Of a DNA stretch of 64,000 nucleotides, positions 58,411 to 64,000 are shown one piece after another. Both the position numbers and the translations under genes were made by a program. A model generated the notes under the pieces. It searched no databases and was not told where the DNA came from. It saw nothing but the letters and a program-made list of their open reading frames with translations. Numbering within the stretch: position 1 is the first letter of the stretch; the number at the start of each line of letters is the position of its first letter. The stretch comes from Platycnemis pennipes (Eukaryota; Arthropoda; Insecta; Odonata; Platycnemididae): contig OW121854.1 of the NCBI GenBank assembly GCA_933228895.1, forward strand, positions 58,074,609-58,138,608, given 5' to 3'.

Positions 58411-58540
58411 TGCATGGTTCCAGGTTTCCTCCGCATAGGTTGGCAAGATGAAAAGTTTCGCTGACTATCCTGTCAGCGTCTTCAGGTTGAAACTATTGTC
58501 ATCTTACCAACCTATGCGGAAGGAAACCCGAAACCATGCA
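58411..58540 (-). ncRNA. Fold-back with hammerhead-like core
   Basis: Arms of about 48-52 bp (58412-58459 with 58489-58540) match with a handful of differences. The central part read on the minus strand is CTGAAGA (58479-58485), a 6-bp stem GCTGAC/GTCAGC with a 6-nt loop (58460-58477), and GAAA (58456-58459). One extra nucleotide separates CTGAAGA from the stem, as in the copies at 20.6 and 21.6 kb. The following NUH position reads AUC, whereas the mirror arm has GUC. The perfect arm pairing competes with a hammerhead fold. Confidence 0.5.
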
Positions 58541-58553
58541 TAGCCAACATCTA

Positions 58554-58613
58554 ACGATTCCGAAGGGATTTCATTACGAGAGAGTCCGAGGACAAAGGGA
58601 CAAAGGGGGATTG
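58554..58613. repeat. 60-bp inverted repeat, left copy
   Basis: This sequence is the reverse complement of 59144-59203 with one difference in 60 positions (t versus c at the 16th base). Similarity stops abruptly at both edges. It starts 13 bp after the end of the hammerhead-like fold-back. Confidence 0.93.
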
Positions 58614-59143
58614 CATCTAACCAACGCCGAGGAAGCCTTCGATCTAATCAGTATTAAGATAATCGCCATAAAACGTTGAACCTTTTGTTTTTCCAATTGG
58701 TAGTTATATTTTGGTTAGTATTAACGAGTTTTAAGTTCTTGGAGGAACCCTGAAGGGTTTACTTTTATGGGACTAATGAGTTTTTTTCAAAGAGACCCAT
58801 CTCTGGAACGAAGCGAAACTTTTTCTGAGTTAAAAGGTGACGGCGGAATAGGCTGCAGTTACGTAGTTCTCCCCACAAAATGAATTTTATCAATCTGACG
58901 CAAGAGACGGAATGCAGTCTCAACACCTTTCAAAATCATAACCCGAAGGAGATTTCGTGGCTCAAGTGCGTTCGACTGTGGTGCCCCCCAGATCGAACGG
59001 AGAGTTCATAAGGGAAACGAGCAAAGGTCGCTCCGATAATCTCCAGAAATCCGGGAGCGGAAGGAATCTCTTCGTATGAATAACCGGCTTGAATCATCGT
59101 TCGCGTCTTCCCTGAAGCAATATTTTGTTGCTCCGCCCAATTC

Positions 59144-59203
59144 CAATCCCCCTTTGTCCCTTTGTCCTCGGACTCTCTCGTAATGAAGTCCCTTCGGAAT
59201 CGT
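59144..59203. repeat. 60-bp inverted repeat, right copy
   Basis: Partner of 58554-58613 in opposite orientation, about 530 bp away. This copy sits within GC-rich DNA whose composition it shares on both sides, so it is likely the source and the left copy the derivative. Confidence 0.93.
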
Positions 59204-60214
59204 TTGAAAGGGACGATCTTCAAGAAGGGGCCGCGACGATCGGGAAGGCGGAAGGGATGTCTCCATCCCGTGATGCACCGCGCGTGAGGCCCGCGATCTT
59301 TATTGTCACACCTCTCTCCGCGGGGAGGAAGAAGTGCCGGAATTACGTCGTCAAACAAAAGAGTGTCGCCAAAGGATTTGGGCCTCGTATGGTGTGAATT
59401 GAGGCGCTCACTTACAGACACACACACACAAACCCCCATTCGGCGAAGAGGACAGGAGCTGAGGGGCCATTGTTGTAGCCTCAACAATGAGGGAAGAGAG
59501 CGAGAGAGAGAGAGAGAGGTGGCACGCCGGAGTAGGAGGCGAGGCGGGCGACGAAATCGCATTCTCCGTAAAGCACCTTTCATTTCCCGCCAAGAATGGG
59601 GAGAAAAGCCAGTGCGAAATTTGAATTCCTTAGGCGACCGACCGATGCTAAGGTGAAGGGGGGGGGGGAGGGGGAGGAATGGGGCACATTTGACACGACG
59701 CGAGGGAGGAAGTGAGTGAGAGGTGACGCTATTTGACTGTCTTCCGCTACGGGGTGAAGAGGAATCGAGGGATGAGAGATGGAGCCGGGGTGGAAAAGAT
59801 GGCGGATGGGAGAGGAAAAAAATCTGACAATTTCGGAGACGGCCCATGACCGGGTCGGACTTGCTTTTTCTCCCCTTTCCTTTGCAACGAATGAACGTCG
59901 GAAATGAATTTCATTCGCAGCAACGGGTGGAAGGAATTGATAAATATTACGGTTGCGCGGCTTTTTATTAAAAATTTTCCCATTGGCTTCAAGGAGAGGG
60001 TACTGCGAGCTAAATAAAGCAATCCTGCCTCGGTTTTTCCACCCCTGCTGCAATCTGCGCGCCCCTGAGAGGAAACGGAGATCGTCATCATCGAAGACGG
60101 GATGTCGAAGTGAGTCTCATGATTATTTGCGATAACCAGCAATGTATCAGGAAATGAATAAAATATTATTCGTTCTAACTAAAGAACATTTTCCATTCAT
60201 GCTGGTAGGAAGGT
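59204..60214. other. GC-rich block with (CA)n, (GA)n and poly-G
   Basis: GC-rich DNA with an (AC)n run at about 59415-59429, a (GA)n run at about 59497-59518 and a G-rich run near 59658-59676. Long frames on both strands (303, 157, 131 and 117 codons) overlap one another and carry no recognised domain. It could include a promoter or untranslated exon, but nothing in the sequence proves it. Confidence 0.45.
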
Positions 60215-60365
60215 CATTAACTTGACGCCGAGGTAACCAAAAGTCGCTAGATCGAATCCGCAGGTCACTGTGATCAGACCGGTAATACTCCGATTTGGTA
60301 ACGTAAAAGTAGCAGGATCGAATCGCACTGTGGACACGAGTGTTGTTTTTTCCTTAAGGTTGAGT
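60215..60365. mobile_element. Possible decayed tRNA-derived SINE
   Basis: Two B-box-like strings (gatcgaatccgc near 60252 and gatcgaatcgc near 60316) occur in tandem within about 65 bp, followed by a T-run near 60348. No clear A-box. The arrangement suggests either a dimeric SINE head or coincidence. Confidence 0.3.
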
Positions 60366-60639
60366 TATGCTAGACGGTATGATATGACCTAAACAGTTTG
60401 AGCAACTTATAGCCTACTTCTATTACTAATTGTAACAACTCGAATCCCACGTCAGGTGAGGATTTTGTGTTGATCTTAAAATTAAGCTTGTAGATTAGAT
60501 GCTGGTCTATAATTTCGCTTCCGGGGTGCCTAAAACCTATATCAACGGCTCTTATGGGTATCCAGTTGAGTTTCTCACATGCTATTCTCCTTACACACTA
60601 CATTATTTTACCTTTTTTATCATTCATGATTTTTATTCC

Positions 60640-60985
60640 CCGTCTCTTCTTCTTTCTCTCCATATATCCCTGCACTATTTCTTTAGTCGTAGTCCTCAAA
60701 GTCCTTCCGTGTCTTCATCCACACATTTCTCGTCACCCTTCCGGCTGGTAACCAAAATATTGACATAATTCTGCAGGCTCATCTAAAAGTTTCCAGTGTA
60801 TGCTAATTTTCTCAATTCTTAGTCTAGTGTTTTCGATTGTCCGAGGCTCTCCATCGGTCGGTCGGTACGTTAATTGTTCTAACGTCCTTCCTTAGCGTCT
60901 TCCTCGTCAAATTGCTCCTTGCTACAGCTTTTTGCCAGTGTAATTATTTTAGATTCTCTTAAAACCTCTTTTCATCGTCATTAGC
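60640..60985 (-). mobile_element. Possible LINE remnant
   Basis: The minus-strand reading contains ENTRLRIEKISIHWKLLDEP and ELCQYFGYQPEGDEKCVDED. The layout resembles the segment before and at the YLGxxxxxDGxCxxEI landmark just C-terminal to the LINE RT domain. Flanks are full of stops. The resemblance is suggestive only. Confidence 0.3.
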
Positions 60986-62092
60986 GAAAGAAATATGCCT
61001 CACTCCACAAAAAAATTGGATACAGCTCTTGCCATTACCTAAACGAAATTACAATTTTTATCGCCGTTTCAATTTTTAAAAATTATTTTCAAAATATCTT
61101 ATTTAAATCACTTTAAATGTTGGATTGCATTTATTTTCTCCGACATCGAGGTTTTCAATTTCAAATCGTTCTTCAACTGAGAAATGCATCAAGGTCGACC
61201 TGTTATTTGCCGTATTGCTTCTGCACTTGTAAACAAGAAAGTTGACACGGGTCACTTGTTTGCGTGCCTTTTCCTGTTTCAGAAACCAAGCGTAGGAAGA
61301 CTTAATGCTAGAGAGGAGCGATACCGCCGGATTTCTACCCTCTCACTCGCCAATGAGTTTCAATTGGTTCTCAGCTTCCAGCGGCAAAATTAAGTGGTTC
61401 GCTCGCGTGTGGTCTGATTAAAATCGTCGCTTGAGGCGTATGCGTTCCGGACGACAGCCTTTACGGCTGGAATGCGTCGGCGTGAGCGTTATACGCGACA
61501 GATGCCGGGACGCGTTCATCACCGATTCATCAGCCAAGGCCGTGGGGAACGTTCTCGTGTCACATTCGCCGGAAAATTGTCCGCAACGATCCCTGTCCCT
61601 TAGACGCCTTTCACCGTGATCCCGGGGGTCCGGATGGTGGCTTGATTTACGTCCTTCGGCGACCGAGGACGATTCCGGTGGGAGGTCTCTTTGACCTTAA
61701 AAAGGGTCGGCTTAGGTAACGGATGGAAGTGACGACTCCTGGGCCAACCCCGTTTAAACATCCGACCTGACCCTTCGACCGGTCGTAAGGGTTCGCGTCG
61801 TCCCCGCTGTTGCTCGTGCGTGAGCGGATTGACTCTAGGGTTTGCCCACAAAAGAGATCCTCATCCCCTTTGTGATCCTCCTACCCACCCAGACCCCCGT
61901 TCCGTAAAAAGTTGTTTTACCCTTCTCGTCCTGGGCTTCTCGATATTGCCAGGCAAGGGCACAGATATGGGTTAGCACGTTTGCTATCACAGTGGTACTT
62001 TATGAAACTCAAGGAACACAAGCCAAATTTTACTTGCAATATATGTTGAATGCGAGCAAATTGGCAGGACGTAATTTTTTTTTCGAAGAAAT
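60986..62092. other. Unassigned DNA, GC-rich at 61.29-61.90 kb
   Basis: AT-rich, then GC-rich with short overlapping frames (60-85 codons). No domain, RNA gene or transposon end recognised. Confidence 0.5.
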
Positions 62093-62171
62093 AAAAGTCC
62101 GAAAAGCCAATTAAATGGAAGAAAAAGATTAAATGCCTATTTCTTCCTTTTAATTGACTATTCGGACTTTT
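62093..62171. repeat. 32-bp imperfect hairpin with 15-nt loop
   Basis: Arms 62093-62124 and 62140-62171 pair at about 28 of 32 positions (aaaagtccg...gaagaaa with its complement). The length and shape resemble a microRNA precursor, but equally a remnant of a small inverted-repeat element. No flanking duplication was identified. Confidence 0.8.
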
Positions 62172-63107
62172 GTTCCGGCAGCATGTATTTATGCAAACGC
62201 GAGAGTAGATATTACGCTGTATTTTACATTATTCGTTGTAAGACTTCTTTCAGGTAGCTGCATGGCAAAATTAACATTAGTCCTGAACCAGCAATTCGTT
62301 TTGCGATTAAATTTGTTATCATTGGTATTCTGTCAATCATTCTTGTTTTATATCAACTATTTCTCCTCTACTCATTCATTATCGAGATTCGATATCACAA
62401 ACATCTCCTCTTATAATCCTCCAATTATTTTCTCCCCTCTTTCCTTCTTAATTTATAGTTCTGCCTACTGTAGATCTAGCTATCACATTGCATCTTATTA
62501 CTTGCTCCCTTCCCATAAACTTGTTTCTCCTCTTTATTTTCTCTTGCTACCACCTTTCCTTGGAAACTGAATAAGATCAAAGGAAAGCAGCTCATTTCGA
62601 TGAACGTCCTAGAAGAGTCACTAGGCTATTGGAAGAAATCGGCTCAGGAAACTCTGGAGACTCATATCTCAACTCAGTTCTCTGCATTAGGTTAAGAAGT
62701 AATATCACCTTTGCAGGCAGAATCTGTGCACCTATTTGACTCGTTTTAGGAATTTTTGAGCGTAAGTAGTAGAATCGTGACTATAATTGAGATTTTGAAT
62801 ACGGTCGTAGGTAGCTGCACGACAGCTTGAAGTTACTCGATAACCTGAAATCGTAGGAGTTCGAGTTTGACGCTTCAGATACCTTTCAACACCATAAGGG
62901 TAGACAGGCGCGATAAATTGAATAAAATTAACCTTTGGAACTAAATATTGGATTATTTATTTTCCTGCAGTCGGCAAATGAAAAATTAAAAAATAAGGTT
63001 GGCCATTCGAAAATTTATGTCCCCCTTTTTATCTCATTTTTTCTCTAACATAATTCATGCATACCACATTTTTACGGCTAGTACCTCCACCTGCCAGGTC
63101 TCTTTTC
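62172..63107. other. Unassigned AT-rich DNA
   Basis: A 138-codon plus-strand frame (62154-62570) is hydrophobic and Ser/Leu-rich from AT/pyrimidine composition, with no recognisable domain. Nothing else seen. Confidence 0.5.
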
Positions 63108-63489
63108 GGGAGCTCAAAGGTTGGTTGATTATTCAGGGGAGGCGATCGAAAGCTGAGGTTATTTGCGCCATTTAGGATAGGTGGGTAATTGGGTATTGGT
63201 AAGAGTTTTCAGGAAACGGAGTAAGGGTGGAGAGAAACCCGGTATCGGCATTAGCCTACTCTTGACAACAGGCGCCAAGGGGACCACGGCTTCACATCCC
63301 ATCAAACGGACAGAGCACTGAACTTGAAATGCCCTCCACTACTAGTACTAGTACTAGTAGGCACTTAAGTGGGGACCAGTTTTCTACTTAAAAATCCTTC
63401 ACTGCCGGGAATCGAAGCCGGGACCTCGGGATGGGAGGCCAGTATTCTAGCCACCACACCAACCCGATCCCTGGGGGAGCTCAAAGGTT
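63108..63489 (-). mobile_element. Full-length tRNA-derived SINE with target duplication
   Basis: The 15-bp direct repeat gggagctcaaaggtt (63108-63122 and 63475-63489) flanks a 352-bp insertion (63123-63474). On the minus strand the head reads GGGATCGGGTTGGTGTGGTG (A-box region), then CTTCGATTCCCGG (B-box). The body contains CCGTGGTCCCCTTGGCGCC and runs to a TCCCCTGAATAATCAACC-like end. An (ACTAGT)n run lies inside (about 63341-63360). Perfect duplications imply a relatively recent insertion. Confidence 0.82.
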
Positions 63490-63506
63490 AGCATGTAGCT
63501 ATGGAG

Positions 63507-63705
63507 GGGATCGGGTTGGCGTCGTGGCTAAATTACTTGCATCCCATACCTAGACCTGGTTTAAATCCCGGCTGAGGCAGAGTGTTTTCTTCAGTGCACC
63601 TGTCCTCACTCGAGTGCTCTGTGGAGAGTATTTCGAGTGCAGCACTCCATCCGTTGGATGGGAACTTAAGCCGTGGTCCCCTTGGCGCCTCTCATGTATT
63701 CATGC
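63507..63705 (+). mobile_element. Second SINE copy, inverted relative to the previous
   Basis: It begins GGGATCGGGTTGGCGTCGTG, followed by a B-box-like tggtttaaatcccggc and the body block gccgtggtccccttggcgcc (63671-63690), identical to the minus-strand copy. It stops shortly after this block and abuts the L-A tail, so the SINE is either 3' truncated or interrupted there. Head-to-head orientation with the neighbour makes a large imperfect palindrome. Confidence 0.75.
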
Positions 63706-63708
63706 ATT

Positions 63709-64000
63709 ATCATCATCATCGGCCAACAATCCTAGGATTGGTTTGACGCAGCCCTCCACGCGATTCTTCTATCGGCCAACCTCTTCATATCCTCCTCTCT
63801 TAGCTCCTCTCTTTTACATCCTGCACAACTTGCTCCATATACCTCATACGGGGCCTGCCTTTTCCATTCTTGCCGTTCACTTTTCCCTCGACGATTTCTT
63901 CATCAGGCTATCGTGTCTTAAGATGTGGCCCATTGAGTTGTACCTCTTCTTTTAAAGGTTTTCAGTAGACTTCTTCTCTCCCACTCTTTTTAAGACTTCT
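63709..64000 (-). mobile_element. LINE family L-A, 3' end running off the window
   Basis: It begins with tcatcatcatcggccaacaa and continues through all conserved L-A blocks (gacgcagccctccacg, tctatcggccaacctc, acggggcctgccttttcc, tcaggctatcgtgtcttaag). The minus strand encodes the KNGKGRPRMRYMEQ-like C-terminal segment with interruptions. Its 5' part lies beyond position 64000. Confidence 0.75.

Noticed and set aside
58936..59847. 303-codon open frame on the minus strand
   Set aside because: It is Ser/Pro/Arg-rich, crosses (GA)n, (CA)n and poly-G simple repeats and the 60-bp inverted repeat, overlaps equally open frames on the other strand, and contains no domain I recognise.
1..64000. CRISPR arrays, operons or bacterial genes
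   Set aside because: There are no regularly spaced direct repeats with spacers and no compact coding arrangement. The sequence is eukaryotic in character.

Overview
The window looks like a gene-poor, repeat-rich stretch of a large animal nuclear genome, most likely an arthropod and probably an insect. I find no host protein-coding gene that I can defend. Open frames are short, lack recognisable conserved exons, and the longest ones (up to about 300 codons) lie in low-complexity pyrimidine-rich or GC-rich DNA. What is recognisable is a dense layer of decayed mobile elements. The arthropod assignment rests on the mix of non-LTR retrotransposons, tRNA-derived SINEs, an insect-like 5S rRNA derivative and DNA-transposon termini. 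The species cannot be read from the sequence.

Two non-LTR (LINE) families recur. Family 'L-A' has a 3' end that, read on the minus strand, finishes in a (ATG)n run after a conserved block. It occurs at 4.3, 17.2, 28.8, 29.0, 50.9/51.6, 55.9 and 63.7 kb, all on the minus strand. Family 'L-B' has an RT with FADD, a YLGSVLEEKG block and a short 3' tail containing ccggtagaat. It occurs at 2.0, 7.65 (tail only), 11.5, 16.5, 19.3, 22.5, 33.5, 36.0, 37.6, 46.4 and 55.8 kb on both strands. All copies are 5'-truncated, frameshifted or internally deleted. Weaker LINE remnants lie at 8.2, 14.8, 58.1 and 60.7 kb, and a Jockey-like RT C-terminus lies at 20.9-21.2 kb.

Non-autonomous elements include several tRNA-derived SINEs (5.2, 12.55, 19.9, 31.3, 32.4, 40.0, 57.7, 63.1 and 63.5 kb) and a 5S-rRNA-derived sequence at 14.37-14.49 kb (a possible SINE3-type head). 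There are three DNA-transposon MITEs with clear ends: an hAT-type element (22950-23375, near-perfect 8-bp duplication), a mariner/pogo-like element (46799-47236, TA) and a PIF/Harbinger-like element (50904-51603, TAA). The last sits inside an L-A tail.

The most interesting signal is a set of fold-back sequences with hammerhead-ribozyme-like cores (CUGANGA-type box, short stem II, GAAA, tiny stem III, GUC), as known from Penelope-like elements. Two well-preserved copies face each other at 20.6 and 21.6 kb and bound a ~1.1 kb unit flanked by a 13-bp direct repeat. More decayed relatives are at 13.0, 53.7 and 58.4 kb. Next to the 58.4-kb copy is a 60-bp near-identical inverted duplication of DNA located about 540 bp away. 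Several small near-perfect snap-back palindromes (12577-12616, 55892-55946, 62093-62171) suggest local template-switching.

The remaining stretches are AT-rich intergenic or intronic DNA, broken by GC-rich or pyrimidine-rich blocks (about 9.5, 12.3, 25.1, 29.4, 31.8, 35, 38, 43.3-44.5, 45.4, 47.6-48.2, 52.9, 59-60 and 61.5-61.9 kb). Their function cannot be assigned from sequence alone.
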